Positions 1-7,974 are shown, counted from the stretch's first letter. The stretch is DNA of 64,000 nucleotides from Devosia sp. Root685 (GCF_001427875.1 NZ_LMHK01000001.1:250871-314870); one strand, 5' to 3'. Notes: a model not told the origin generated them from the letters alone. Translations and numbers: made by a program.

Positions 1-424
1 CGCCGCCGCAACCCGTGATGCCGAAATCATCCGTGGTACGGGCGACGCCGAGCGTAACCGCATCTTCGCGGCCGCTTATGGCCAGGATCCGGAATTCTTC
101 GAGTTCTACCGCTCGATGGAATCCTACCGCTCGGCTCTGTCCAATACCGGCACCACCATGGTCCTCTCGCCCGATAGCGCCTTCTTCCGCTACTTCGGTT
201 CGAGCGGCGAACTGCCGGCAGCCAGCACGACCTTCTCGACGCCCCTTCCGCCGCAGAGCGCTCCGGCAGCCGTAACCCCGAGCACTGAACCGGCGCTCGA
301 CGGCCTCGGCATCGAAGAAACCGTGGCCCCTCCGGCGATCACGCTGGAAGACGGCTCAGAACTGACCCCAACCGTGGGCACGGAAGCCCCCGCTCCTGTC
401 GCGCCCCCGGCCACCGGTCAGTAA
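1..424 (+). CDS. hflC: HflC, membrane protease modulator (3' end only)
   Basis: Partial gene cut by the left window edge; the reading frame enters at base 2. The visible 140 residues match the C-terminal part of HflC: the helical segment with GTGDAERNRIFA, then YGQDPEFFEFYRSMESYR and the typical VLSPDSAFFRYF end of the core. HflC pairs with HflK as an SPFH/prohibitin-type complex on the periplasmic face of the inner membrane and modulates FtsH proteolysis (known of the family). After the core there is an extension of about 75 residues rich in Pro, Ala, Thr and Glu and low in complexity, which the short E. coli protein lacks. hflK would be expected just upstream, outside the window. A strong terminator follows. 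Confidence 0.9.
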   Translation, partial: AAATRDAEIIRGTGDAERNRIFAAAYGQDPEFFEFYRSMESYRSALSNTGTTMVLSPDSAFFRYFGSSGELPAASTTFSTPLPPQSAPAAVTPSTEPALDGLGIEETVAPPAITLEDGSELTPTVGTEAPAPVAPPATGQ

Positions 425-442
425 GCGCTCGATATGAAACAG

Positions 443-471
443 AAAGCCCGGCATTCGTGCCGGGCTTTTTT
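443..471 (+). terminator. Rho-independent terminator after hflC
   Basis: Eleven-base-pair stem (443-453 with 458-468) built on AAGCCCGGCA/TGCCGGGCTT with a TTCG tetraloop, running into a T tract. It lies 19 bases after the hflC stop codon. Confidence 0.92.
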
Positions 472-940
472 GTTTTGGGGCGCTTGCGCCAGAGCCGCGA
501 TCGCCCCCAGCCTCCCCCGCTAAGAGGGAGGTGTGCCATCGAGTATCGGGTAACATTCCGTCACAACCACCAGCTTGGGGGAGGATGGGAGGGGGTGACG
601 GGAGCGACGAACCTGACAATTGCCGACAATCTATCCCGCTTATCCCGGTCCACCTCATCTCGTGCCATTCTCTCTCCATTCCCGCCGATAACACGCGGCA
701 CCGACGAAGCGCCGGGCGGGAAGTCGGGTCGCTCGGGGGCGCCTGGGCGAGTGCGTGGATGCTGACCACCGGTCAAGCGGCAGAGAGCCCCCGTTGCATC
801 TTAGAATGCTTCTGACGGCGATCTGGACCGCAAAACCTCAAAAGGGGACCGCTCGATGCATGCGCAAAAAATCCCGGACGTGCGAAGCGGCTTTCGCCTC
901 TTCTTTCTATCCAAATTTCGGGGCGAAAGCCGCTTTCCAC

Positions 941-1010
941 CGTGCGCCCACGGGCGTCGCGACCCGTGCGCCCACGGGCGTCGCGACCCGTGCGCCCAAC
1001 GGGCGTCGCG
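941..1010. repeat. 24-bp tandem repeat, about 3 copies
   Basis: Two identical 24-base units (941-964 and 965-988) and a third partial unit with a one-base insertion (989-1010). Each unit contains GCGCCCACGGGCG, which is itself an inverted repeat (CGCCC/GGGCG). The unit length is a multiple of three, so several frames stay open through it, but no coding evidence supports them. Confidence 0.85.
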
Positions 1011-1092
1011 CCGTGCAACCGCAAGCCGAGAGGCCGGGCGGCGTTTCGTGCTGAGTTTGGCGCGGAGGTCACCAATGACACCCCATGCACCG

Positions 1093-1165
1093 GCTGTCAT
1101 CCCGGCGAAGGCCGGGACCCATCTTGAGATCTCAGGCTGGGCCCCGGCCTTCGTCGGGGTGACAG
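1093..1165. repeat. REP-like palindromic element (TGTCATCCCGG family)
   Basis: Imperfect palindrome beginning TGTCATCCCGGCGAAGGCC and ending in the complementary GGCCTTCGTCGGGGTGACA, with a GAGATCTC core. Close relatives occur at 27166-27193 and 32233-32324. Its position between convergent units fits an interspersed palindromic repeat. Confidence 0.8.
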
Positions 1166-1189
1166 TCGAGGGTGTGAATGTCGAATGCC

Positions 1190-2062
1190 CTAGCGAACGA
1201 AATCCTCGTCCGAATATCCCTGCAAATAGAGGAGTGCGGTGAGATCGCCATGATCGATCCGATACCCCGCGGCCGCAGCTACGGCAGGCTTGGCATGCAG
1301 CGCCACGCCAAAACCGGCAATGGCGATCATGTCGAGATCGTTGGCGCCATCGCCCACGGCAACGGTCTGGCTCAGGTCGAGGCCGCGTTCGGCGGCCAGC
1401 GCTTCCAGCCGCTCGCGCTTGGTGTTCTTGTCGACGATCGGCTTTTGCACCGTGCCGCTCAGCCGGTCGCCGTCGAATTCGAGCACATTGGCAATGGCCT
1501 CGTCAAAGCCGATCCGTTTGCCAAAGTAGTCGGCGAAAAATGTAAAACCGCCCGAAACCAGCGAGGTATAGGCGCCATAGGCTTTCATGGTGTGAACCAG
1601 CGCCCGGCCGCCGGGCGTCAAGGTGATGGTCTCGCGCCGAATCTCCTCGATGGTGGCGCGTTCGAGACCCTTGAGCAGGGCGACGCGGGTGTTGAGCGCC
1701 TGTCCAAAATCCAGTTCGCCGCGCATGGCGCGCTCGGTGATTGCGGCGACCTGGTCCTTGAGACCAAGCGCGGCCGCCAGTTCATCGATGCATTCCTGCT
1801 CGATCATGGTGGAATCCATGTCGGCAATCAGCAATTGCTTGCGGCGCCCTTCGGTGGGCACGACATTGGCGTCAACGCGCCGGCTCCCGATGATCTCGCG
1901 GGCGATCGCCAGCGCGTCAGTCGCCTTGGGTTCGAGAATGTCGCAGGCCACCTGATGGTGCAGCCAGTTGAGTTCTCCGCCGGTTTGCTGCACCACTGCG
2001 GCCGCAAGCGAGACGTCGAGGTCGGAATCGGCGGGATTGGCGATGAGGCTGAGAACCGGCAT
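1190..2062 (-). CDS. serB: Phosphoserine phosphatase
   Basis: A 290-residue HAD-superfamily enzyme that dephosphorylates L-phosphoserine, the last step of serine synthesis. HAD motif I reads LLIADMDSTMIEQECID (nucleophile and acid Asp of DxDST), motif II is in TSLVSGGFTFF, and motif III/IV is VAVGDGANDLDMI. The roughly 80-residue N-terminal extension is the ACT-like region usual in alphaproteobacterial SerB. Start chosen at the ATG giving MPVLSLIANPADSD, the usual N-terminus. Its start lies only 27 bp from the divergent miaA start, so the two share a very short promoter region. Function is clear from the motifs. Confidence 0.93.
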   Translation of the reverse strand: MPVLSLIANPADSDLDVSLAAAVVQQTGGELNWLHHQVACDILEPKATDALAIAREIIGSRRVDANVVPTEGRRKQLLIADMDSTMIEQECIDELAAALGLKDQVAAITERAMRGELDFGQALNTRVALLKGLERATIEEIRRETITLTPGGRALVHTMKAYGAYTSLVSGGFTFFADYFGKRIGFDEAIANVLEFDGDRLSGTVQKPIVDKNTKRERLEALAAERGLDLSQTVAVGDGANDLDMIAIAGFGVALHAKPAVAAAAGYRIDHGDLTALLYLQGYSDEDFVR

Positions 2063-2089
2063 GGCGGAAATGACTTTCGGGAGAGTAGG

Positions 2090-2989
2090 GTGACGCGCCA
2101 GAGAAGCGCCGTCCTGATAGCGGGTCCGACTGCCAGCGGCAAGTCGAGCATGGCGCTCGGCCGCGCGCGGGCCAGCGGCGGCATTGTGGTCAACACCGAT
2201 GCCATGCAGGTCTATGACACGCTGCGCATCGTGACGGCGCGGCCCTCCGCCAAGGACGAATCCCTTGCCGAGCACCACCTCTACGGTGCCATTCCCGCAT
2301 CGCAGCGGTTTTCCACCGGACAATGGCTCGAAGCTGTCCGCAAAATCCTCTCTGAAATCGATCCCTCCCGAGAGGTGATTTTCGTTGGCGGAACAGGGCT
2401 TTATTTCGAAGCGCTGACAAATGGATTCGCGGATGTCCCGCAAATCTCATCGGCGTTGACCCTGCAAATCCAGCGCGAAATCGAAGCCCTGGACGAAGCC
2501 GGCCGCATGGCGCTGCTGACGCTGGAAGATCCCGAAACCGCGCGCCGCCTGAAAGTTGCCGATCCGCAGCGGGTGACACGTGCCCTGGCGGTCAAGCGCG
2601 CCACCGGCAAGCCACTCTCCGCCTTTCAGGATAATCCGCAGTCTGGCCTCCTCACCGGTTGGAACATCGAGCGCTTCGTCCTCTCGCCCGATCGCGACGT
2701 GCTCCGCGCGCGCATCGCCCTGCGCTTCGAAGCCATGTTCGCCAGCGGCGCGGTTGAGGAGGTCGAGGCGTTGCGGGCGCAACATCTCGACCCATCGCTC
2801 CCGGTGATGAAGGCCATCGGCGTGCGCGAGATCAGCGACTGGCTCGACGGCGTGCAGACGCGTGACGAAGCCATTAACCTCGCCATCATCGCGACGCATC
2901 AATATGCCAAGCGCCAGCGCACCTGGTTTCGCAATCGCATGGGCGATTGGCCTCGGCTTGGGCTGGAGGGCCGGCCGATCGAGGCCTGA
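2090..2989 (+). CDS. miaA: tRNA dimethylallyltransferase
   Basis: A 299-residue enzyme that adds the isopentenyl group to A37 of tRNAs reading UNN codons. The P-loop is at the extreme N-terminus (LIAGPTASGKSSMA), followed by the DAMQVYDTL segment, the GGTGLYFEAL motif and the C-terminal THQYAKRQRTWFRNR tRNA-binding helix. GTG start chosen because a GGAG Shine-Dalgarno lies 6-7 bases upstream and the P-loop then starts at about residue 11, as in the family; the frame stays open far upstream over serB but that part is antisense. Divergent from serB. Confidence 0.93.
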   Translation: MTRQRSAVLIAGPTASGKSSMALGRARASGGIVVNTDAMQVYDTLRIVTARPSAKDESLAEHHLYGAIPASQRFSTGQWLEAVRKILSEIDPSREVIFVGGTGLYFEALTNGFADVPQISSALTLQIQREIEALDEAGRMALLTLEDPETARRLKVADPQRVTRALAVKRATGKPLSAFQDNPQSGLLTGWNIERFVLSPDRDVLRARIALRFEAMFASGAVEEVEALRAQHLDPSLPVMKAIGVREISDWLDGVQTRDEAINLAIIATHQYAKRQRTWFRNRMGDWPRLGLEGRPIEA

Positions 2990-2991
2990 CC

Positions 2992-4404
2992 TCAGGCCGG
3001 CTGCCGCATCCTGTCGAGCAGCCCGATCCGCTCGCGCAGCACGAAGCGGGTCACCAGCACCACGGCCACGAAGGCGAGACCCGCCGCCAACCCGATCCAG
3101 ATGCCGACACCCCTCCAGTCGGCGATAAAGCCGAGGATATAGGCGACGGGCAGCCCGACCATCCAATATCCGACAATGGCCAGCACCATCGGCACCTTGG
3201 TGTCGCTGAGGCCACGCAGCGAATGCGCCGCGACCACCTGGGCGCCATCGACGAGCTGGAAGACGCCGGCAACGATCAGGAAAGACGCAGCGAGGGTCAA
3301 CGAATTGGCATTGGCCGTGACATGGGGATCAAGGAACACCGTGACGATGTGTGGCCCCAGGGTCAGGAACGCGATGCAGGACAGCGTCATGAACGCCGTT
3401 CCCATGGCAAAGGAGGTCCAGCCGGCCTTGCGAATGCCTTCGACATCGCCCCGGCCGTACGCCATGCCGACACGTACCGTCGCAGCCACGCCCAGGCCAA
3501 GCGGCACCATGAAGGCCATCGAGGCGCATTGGAGGGCAATGGCATGCGCGGCCACCTCATCAGTGCCAAGCCTGCCCATCAGCAGCGCTGCCGCCGTGAA
3601 CATGCCGACTTCGGCGACAACGGTGAGGCCAATCGGCGTGCCGATGCGGAAGATTTCGCGGAACCGCGGCCAATCCGGCTTCCAGAACCGCACCAGTACG
3701 TGGAAGCGCTTGAGCTTGGGGTGGCGCAGTACATAGAGCACCATGGCAATGAGCATCACCACATTGGTCAGCGTCGTCGCAATGGCTGCGCCCCGCAGTT
3801 CAAGACGCGGAAAGCCGAAGTGGCCGAAGATCAGCACATAGGCAGTCAAGGCGTTCACCAAAACGCCGATCAGGGTGATAATTAGAATCGCGCGAGTGGC
3901 CTCGTAGGCCGACATGAGCGAGCGGAAGGAGATGATGCCAAAGGCCGGCAGCAGCGACCAGGCCGCAATTTGGATGAACTGGTTGGCCATCTCGGTCGCC
4001 ACGGGATCCTGGCCGAGCGCCTGGTAGATCGGCTTGATCTGCAGAACCAGCGGAATGAGCACGGCGGCCAGTACGATGGCCGCCCAGCACCCCTGACGCA
4101 CGACGCGGCGCACGGCCTTGATATTCCGCGAACCGCGGGCTTGCGCCACCAGCGGCGCAACTGCGCCCACCACGCCGATGCCGCCGACGAGGAAGGGCAT
4201 CAAAAATGTCGCCGCCAAGGTGCCGGCCGCCAGATAGGCCGACCCCAGCCAGCCGAGCAGAATCACGTCGGTCGTATGCAACATGTTTTGGGCGAGCTGG
4301 GCGATGACCAGCGGCCAGGCGAGCGCGAAAGTCGAGCGGAATTCAGCCGCCCAGCTTGTCGAGCCGTCAGTGCTTGTACCCTGCGCCGCCACAGTGTCAG
4401 TCAT
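2992..4404 (-). CDS. MATE family multidrug/toxin exporter (NorM-like)
   Basis: A 470-residue inner-membrane protein with about 12 predicted hydrophobic helices and two internally similar halves, as in MATE antiporters that export cationic drugs in exchange for Na+ or H+. Signature regions include FALAWPLVIAQLAQNML at the start of helix 1 and VPLGLGVAATVRVGMAYG in the second half. ATG at 4404 gives the usual short cytosolic N-terminus (MTDTVAAQ). Its stop lies 2 bp from the convergent miaA stop. Substrate cannot be read from sequence; NorM and DinF types are both possible. Confidence 0.88.
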   Translation of the reverse strand: MTDTVAAQGTSTDGSTSWAAEFRSTFALAWPLVIAQLAQNMLHTTDVILLGWLGSAYLAAGTLAATFLMPFLVGGIGVVGAVAPLVAQARGSRNIKAVRRVVRQGCWAAIVLAAVLIPLVLQIKPIYQALGQDPVATEMANQFIQIAAWSLLPAFGIISFRSLMSAYEATRAILIITLIGVLVNALTAYVLIFGHFGFPRLELRGAAIATTLTNVVMLIAMVLYVLRHPKLKRFHVLVRFWKPDWPRFREIFRIGTPIGLTVVAEVGMFTAAALLMGRLGTDEVAAHAIALQCASMAFMVPLGLGVAATVRVGMAYGRGDVEGIRKAGWTSFAMGTAFMTLSCIAFLTLGPHIVTVFLDPHVTANANSLTLAASFLIVAGVFQLVDGAQVVAAHSLRGLSDTKVPMVLAIVGYWMVGLPVAYILGFIADWRGVGIWIGLAAGLAFVAVVLVTRFVLRERIGLLDRMRQPA

Positions 4405-4471
4405 TTTCGATTCCCACGCACACTGCCATGCTCTAGTCGAAAGGCACCTGGCTTGGAAGATGGGGACGGAA

Positions 4472-4837
4472 ATGGCGGATTGGATGCGGCGTGTTCTGGT
4501 TGGATTTGCAGGTCTGCTCGGGGCCATTGGTGTCGCGACGGCGGCGATGGCATCGCACGGCGAGGATGTGCGAAATCTCGCGGCCATTTCCGCCATGGCC
4601 CTGGCTCATGCTCCCGTCCTGCTTGTCCTGGGTCTGGTGGGGCGGGGCAGGGGCCTGTCCCTTGCCGGCCTCGTGCTTGCCGCAGGCTGCGCCATCTTCG
4701 TAGGCGACCTTGCCATGCGACACTGGTTCGGCACCGCGCTGTTTCCCGGTGCGGCACCCATGGGCGGGGGCGGTATGATCGTGGGCTGGCTCGGGGTGGC
4801 GGTCGCAGGAATTTTACGGGGTTTACTTAACGAATGA
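4472..4837 (+). CDS. DUF423 family small membrane protein
   Basis: A 121-residue hydrophobic protein with four likely membrane helices. It begins with a helix carrying GFAGLLGAIGVATAAMASHG, then LAHAPVLLVLGL and a C-terminal GGGGMIVGWLGVAVAGIL, the usual layout of DUF423 (YgdD-like) proteins, whose role is unknown. The ATG at 4472 was preferred over one four codons upstream because a GGACGG-type ribosome site lies before it. Divergent from the MATE gene with 67 bp between starts. Confidence 0.8.
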   Translation: MADWMRRVLVGFAGLLGAIGVATAAMASHGEDVRNLAAISAMALAHAPVLLVLGLVGRGRGLSLAGLVLAAGCAIFVGDLAMRHWFGTALFPGAAPMGGGGMIVGWLGVAVAGILRGLLNE

Positions 4838-4914
4838 TTCAACATTTCTTGAGCGACGGTTGGAACTAAAATTCCGACCGAACATTAATCGTCCGATCAG
4901 TTCTGGAGGATCCC

Positions 4915-5190
4915 ATGCATAAGTTCCTGATTATCGTTGCCGCTACGCTTTCGCTGGCTGCTTGTACGTCGACCCAGCAGGGTGCGACGGTTGGTGCCCT
5001 TGGCGGCGCTGTTGTCGGTGCCAGCGCGACCGGCGGTAGCCTTCTGGGAACCGTTGTAGGTGCCGGCGTTGGCACCGTCGTTGGTGCAGCCGCAGGTGAC
5101 GTGCTCGGTCGCGTCCAAGGCAGCAACAACCGTTGCGTCTATCAGCGTCGCGATGGCAGCCAGTATATCGACACCTGCCCGCGCGGCTAA
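4915..5190 (+). CDS. Glycine-zipper lipoprotein
   Basis: A 91-residue secreted lipoprotein. The signal peptide MHKFLIIVAATLSLAAC ends in a clear lipobox (LAAC, lipidated Cys17). It is followed by a glycine-zipper segment (repeats of GxxxG in GALGGAVVGASATGGSLLG and GTVVGAGVGTVVGAAAG, residues 27-63) that probably forms a membrane-inserting hairpin. The tail has two Cys (CVYQRRDGSQYIDTC) that could form a disulfide. GGAGGA lies 5 bases upstream of the ATG. Family known from Rickettsia 17-kDa-antigen-like and OsmB-like envelope proteins; precise role unknown. Confidence 0.82.
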   Translation: MHKFLIIVAATLSLAACTSTQQGATVGALGGAVVGASATGGSLLGTVVGAGVGTVVGAAAGDVLGRVQGSNNRCVYQRRDGSQYIDTCPRG

Positions 5191-5238
5191 GTTTCGCTGA
5201 GGCGGTAGTCGTCCCCAAACCGCCATCATGCTGCGAAG

Positions 5239-5270
5239 ACACCCGGCCGGCGCCCCCACCGACCGGGTGT
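5239..5270 (+). terminator. Possible terminator hairpin after the lipoprotein gene
   Basis: Eight-base-pair inverted repeat ACACCCGG/CCGGGTGT with a 16-base loop, 49 bases after the lipoprotein stop. The T tract is poor, so it may instead be an RNA-stabilising hairpin or part of the long cold-shock gene leader. Confidence 0.4.
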
Positions 5271-5482
5271 TCTGCGTCCAACTATCGATATCGCCTTGAT
5301 AATTTCATGGCGGATCGCAATAATCCCGACATACGTGCCACTCGTCTTGCGTTACCTGAATGACCGGCCTGCCGGAAACTGGGATACCTCCTGATCTATC
5401 GCATCGTACGTTCGGGTTCATTATGTGGGGCCGAATAAACCCTTTTGCCGCAAGTGCGGTGCAACCGACTACGAGGTTCAAC

Positions 5483-5698
5483 ATGGCTCCCATTACCGGT
5501 ACCGTGAAATTCTTCAACACGACCAAGGGCTTTGGCTTCATCTCGCCCGACAATGGCGAGAAGGATGCGTTCGTGCACATCTCCGCCGTTCAGCGCTCGG
5601 GCCTGCAGGGCCTCTACGAAGGCGACAAAGTGAGCTTCGAGCTCGAGACCGGCCGCGATGGCAAGGTATCGGCAAGTGCTCTGGCGCTTCTGAGCTAA
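5483..5698 (+). CDS. cspA: Cold-shock protein (CspA family)
   Basis: A 71-residue single cold-shock domain: TGTVKFFNTTKGFGFISPD carries RNP1 (KGFGFI), and DAFVHISAV carries RNP2 (FVHI). Such proteins bind single-stranded RNA/DNA and melt RNA structure. Start at the ATG preceded by GAGG; the tail VSASALALLS is typical. The roughly 210 bases between the upstream hairpin and the start would form a long 5' leader, usual for csp mRNAs whose leader folds differently with temperature; I cannot show that fold here. The gene ends in its own terminator, so it is probably monocistronic. Confidence 0.92.
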   Translation: MAPITGTVKFFNTTKGFGFISPDNGEKDAFVHISAVQRSGLQGLYEGDKVSFELETGRDGKVSASALALLS

Positions 5699-5729
5699 TC
5701 GGCAAGCCGAATCGACCAATAAAATCTAT

Positions 5730-5762
5730 GTTCAGGGGGCGCACGTCCCCTGAACTTTTTTT
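5730..5762 (+). terminator. Terminator of the cold-shock gene
   Basis: Nine-base-pair stem GTTCAGGGG/CCCCTGAAC with an 8-base loop followed by seven T residues. It lies 32 bases after the stop codon. Confidence 0.93.
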
Positions 5763-5777
5763 GCCTTTGACCGGCCG

Positions 5778-6266
5778 GTGCCTTCGGAGTTCCTCTTGCT
5801 ACGCGATTTTCTGAACAATTGGAGCCCCAGGGTCGAAACCGCCAGTGGCCTACGTCAGGCCGGGGCGCTGCCTTATGCCGTCGTCGAAGGTCGTTTGGCA
5901 TTCCTGCTCATCACGACGCGGCGGACAGGGCGGTGGATATTCCCCAAGGGTGGAATCGAGCCCGGCACCACGCCCTGGGAAAGCGCTGCGGCCGAGGCCG
6001 TGGAAGAGGCTGGAGTGGTCGGTGAGATCGATCAGGTCGCGATTGGAAGCTACCGCGCAAGCACAGGTGGAAGCACCGCAACGCTGATCGACGTCGATCT
6101 CTACCCTCTGCGCGTGACCCAACAGCTGGACGATTGGCGCGAGAGGGGGCAGCGGTTGCGGCATTGGGCCACGTTGGACGAGGCCAAGCGACTGCTTGCC
6201 GACCGCTCGCTCGCGCGCCTTGCCGAGAAGGTGGAGTTCTCCCGCTCCGGGCCGGCTAGCCGATAA
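5778..6266 (+). CDS. NUDIX hydrolase (diphosphoinositol-polyphosphate-type)
   Basis: A protein of about 162 residues with a single NUDIX fold. The beta strand LPYAVVEGRLAFLLITTRR is followed by WIFPKGGIEPGTTPWESAAA and EAVEEAGV, the region of the NUDIX box. The box is degenerate: the first Glu of Gx5E is Thr and the Arg of REUxEE is Ala, but the metal-binding EAVEE is kept. The KGGIEPG segment resembles Nudt3/DIPP-type enzymes; the true substrate is unknown. GTG start is uncertain, being only 15 bases after the csp terminator with no clear ribosome site. Its 3' end overlaps the convergent PiT gene by 11 bp. Confidence 0.8.
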   Translation: MPSEFLLLRDFLNNWSPRVETASGLRQAGALPYAVVEGRLAFLLITTRRTGRWIFPKGGIEPGTTPWESAAAEAVEEAGVVGEIDQVAIGSYRASTGGSTATLIDVDLYPLRVTQQLDDWRERGQRLRHWATLDEAKRLLADRSLARLAEKVEFSRSGPASR

Positions 6267-7752
6267 TCAAATCCATCCCGAGATAGACGACGGCGGCCAG
6301 CAGGGCCGAGGCGGGAACGGTTACCACCCAGGCCGCCGCAATGCTGTAGACGTGATTGCGGCGCACGAGCCGACGGCGCTCGACCTTTCGAGTTTTCGCC
6401 AGCGCATCCTCCGGCGTCGCATTCAGCGTCTCCGGATCCACAAATCGCGAATTGGTCGGCACGGCTGAACCTTCCATGTCGCGTTTGGAAATGTATTCGC
6501 GCAGGAAGCCGACGCCGAAAATGGCTCCGACCGCAATGTGGGTCGAAGAAACCGGCATGCCCAGCGCCGAAGCAACCAGAACCGTCAGAGCTGCGGACAG
6601 CGCCGCGCAATAAGCCCGGATTTCGTTCAGGCGGGTAATGTGCTCGCCAACGGTGCGGATCAACCGGGGGCCAAACAGCGCGAGGCCCAGCGATATGCCG
6701 ATGGCGCCAATTGCCAGAACCCAAAGCGGGAGGGCGACGCCCGCGACTTCGCTGTGACCGCTTTGGAGGCTGGTCACGACGGCAGCAAATGGTCCAATGG
6801 CGTTGGCCACATCGTTTGCGCCATGGGCGAAGGAAAGCAGCGCTGCCGAAATGACCAGCGGCAGCCGGAACAATGTCGACACGTGCTTCTTGCGATTTTC
6901 CATATGCCTGGACTTGTGGCGAACCCACGGCATAGCCGCCACCCAGCCCAGGAGGGCGAAGGCGATCCCGAGCAGGATCGTCAGGGGAAGCCCCGGCGTC
7001 CAGACTCTGCTGAGCCCCTTTGTCGCGAGGTACATTGCAAAGATGCCGGTCATGGCGGCAACGAAAATGGGAACCCAGACGCGCGCGGCCGAGATTTTGT
7101 CCAACCGCGTCGTGATAGTGATGCGGATAACGACCAGGAACACGGCAGCGATCACGCCGCCCATTACGGGCGAAATCACCCAACTGGCGGCGATGGTCCC
7201 GATCATCGGCCAAGCCACGACCGAAAAACCGGCCGAAACGATGCCCGCGCCAACAACGCCGCCGACGACGGCGTGGGTCGTGGACACGGGCGCGCCGATA
7301 TAAGTCGCGACATTTACCCATAGAGCAGAGGCCAGCAACGCGGACATCATGACCATGATGAATGCGCTGCTCTCCATTTCGGGGACGGTCAAAAGGTCAC
7401 GCGCCACAGTTGCAACGACGTCGCCACCAGCGAGCAATGCGCCGGCCGCTTCGAAGATCGCGGCGATGATGAGGGCGCCGGTCATTGAGATCGCTCGGGA
7501 GCCGACCGCCGGGCCCATATTGTTGGCGACGTCGTTGGCGCCGACATTGAGCGCCATATAGCCCGCGATAACCGCGCCGATCACGACGATATAGGTGGTT
7601 GGACCTTGCCCGGCGGCATAACTGGCCCAAACGCCGGCGGCCAACAGGAAAACCAGTGCGATTCCCGGCGCGGCGAGGGTGCGCGACAGGTTGTTCGTTG
7701 CTGTTTCGATGCCTACGACCTGCTGGAGGTCCTTGTCGAGTGCGTTTGCCAT
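6256..7752 (-). CDS. pit: Inorganic phosphate transporter, PiT family
   Basis: A 498-residue inner-membrane transporter for phosphate (as metal phosphate, proton-coupled). The duplicated PiT signature is present in both halves: LNVGANDVANNMGPAVGS near residue 68 and SFAHGANDVANAIGPFAAV near residue 315. Each half also has the conserved GxPVSTTHA (APVSTTHAVVGG, MPVSSTHIAVGA). About 10-12 membrane helices with a long cytosolic loop (residues about 280-300). Length is that of the larger bacterial PitA group. No PhoU-like gene is adjacent. ATG start is the only reasonable one. Confidence 0.93.
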   Translation of the reverse strand: MANALDKDLQQVVGIETATNNLSRTLAAPGIALVFLLAAGVWASYAAGQGPTTYIVVIGAVIAGYMALNVGANDVANNMGPAVGSRAISMTGALIIAAIFEAAGALLAGGDVVATVARDLLTVPEMESSAFIMVMMSALLASALWVNVATYIGAPVSTTHAVVGGVVGAGIVSAGFSVVAWPMIGTIAASWVISPVMGGVIAAVFLVVIRITITTRLDKISAARVWVPIFVAAMTGIFAMYLATKGLSRVWTPGLPLTILLGIAFALLGWVAAMPWVRHKSRHMENRKKHVSTLFRLPLVISAALLSFAHGANDVANAIGPFAAVVTSLQSGHSEVAGVALPLWVLAIGAIGISLGLALFGPRLIRTVGEHITRLNEIRAYCAALSAALTVLVASALGMPVSSTHIAVGAIFGVGFLREYISKRDMEGSAVPTNSRFVDPETLNATPEDALAKTRKVERRRLVRRNHVYSIAAAWVVTVPASALLAAVVYLGMDLIIG

Positions 7753-7903
7753 GTCACCGGGTTGTCATAAAGTGCTGTGCGGGCTTTATCATTCCGAGCG
7801 CCGTCTGCCAGCCCCAAAACGCCTCGATCGAGCCGCGCTTGATCCTGTCAGCAAGACTTGACAGCTTTGCCGCAATGCTCCTATCAATGCGCAACTAATT
7901 TTT
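7753..7903. other. Spacer between pit and the ilv leader
   Basis: About 150 bp between the divergent pit gene and the ilvB leader peptide. It must carry both promoters, but I could not pick convincing -35/-10 pairs by eye. No other feature seen. Confidence 0.4.
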
Positions 7904-7915
7904 AGGAGAGGTCCC

Positions 7916-7966
7916 GTGCGGGCACTCATTCTCGTAGTAGGTAGGCGCATCGGCAACGTGGGATAA
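7916..7966 (+). CDS. ilvBN leader peptide (attenuator)
   Basis: A 16-codon reading frame MRALILVVGRRIGNVG starting at GTG, with a strong ribosome site (TAGGAGAG) 5-6 bases upstream. Seven of 16 codons specify Leu, Ile or Val, with L-I-L-V-V consecutive. It is followed by a short hairpin at its stop and a Rho-independent terminator 31 bases further on, ahead of ilvB. This is the classical layout of ribosome-mediated attenuation of branched-chain operons: stalling at Leu/Ile/Val codons when charged tRNA is scarce would prevent the terminator from forming. The layout is seen directly; the mechanism is inferred by analogy. Confidence 0.85.
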   Translation: MRALILVVGRRIGNVG

Positions 7967-7974
7967 AATCCCGC
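7958..7974 (+). promoter_or_regulatory. Pause/anti-terminator-region hairpin of the ilv leader
   Basis: Seven-base-pair hairpin GTGGGAT/ATCCCGC (one G-T pair) spanning the leader stop codon. In addition, AGGTCCCG occurs twice, at 7909-7916 (just after the leader ribosome site) and 7998-8005 (5' arm of the terminator). The two copies would compete for the same 3' arm GGGGCCT, offering alternative folds. Confidence 0.6.

Larger units (their letters stand above)
472..1189. other. 718-bp gene-free spacer with repeats
   Basis: No reading frame here has a convincing ribosome binding site or recognisable product. The spacer holds a purine/pyrimidine-mirrored stretch near 508-600 (CTCCCCC and GGGGGAGG motifs similar to those at 17.2 kb), a 24-bp tandem repeat at 941-1010 and a palindromic repeat at 1093-1165. 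Its right end is the convergent serB stop. It looks like a repeat-accumulating region rather than a gene. Confidence 0.6.

Noticed and set aside
941..1010. Possible CRISPR array
   Set aside because: Units are directly tandem with no unique spacers and only three copies; no cas genes in the window.
755..1054. Possible small coding gene containing the RAPTGVAT repeat
   Set aside because: No ribosome site, several overlapping frames equally open, and the composition follows the DNA repeat rather than protein constraint.
1178..2089. Extension of miaA upstream to give a 603-residue protein
   Set aside because: The extra 304 codons lie entirely antisense to serB; the P-loop and the ribosome site fix the start at the GTG at 2090.
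2447..3885. Long frames antisense to miaA (2447-3166) and the MATE gene (2947-3885)
   Set aside because: No recognisable domain, low-complexity charged composition, and both lie over well-identified genes.
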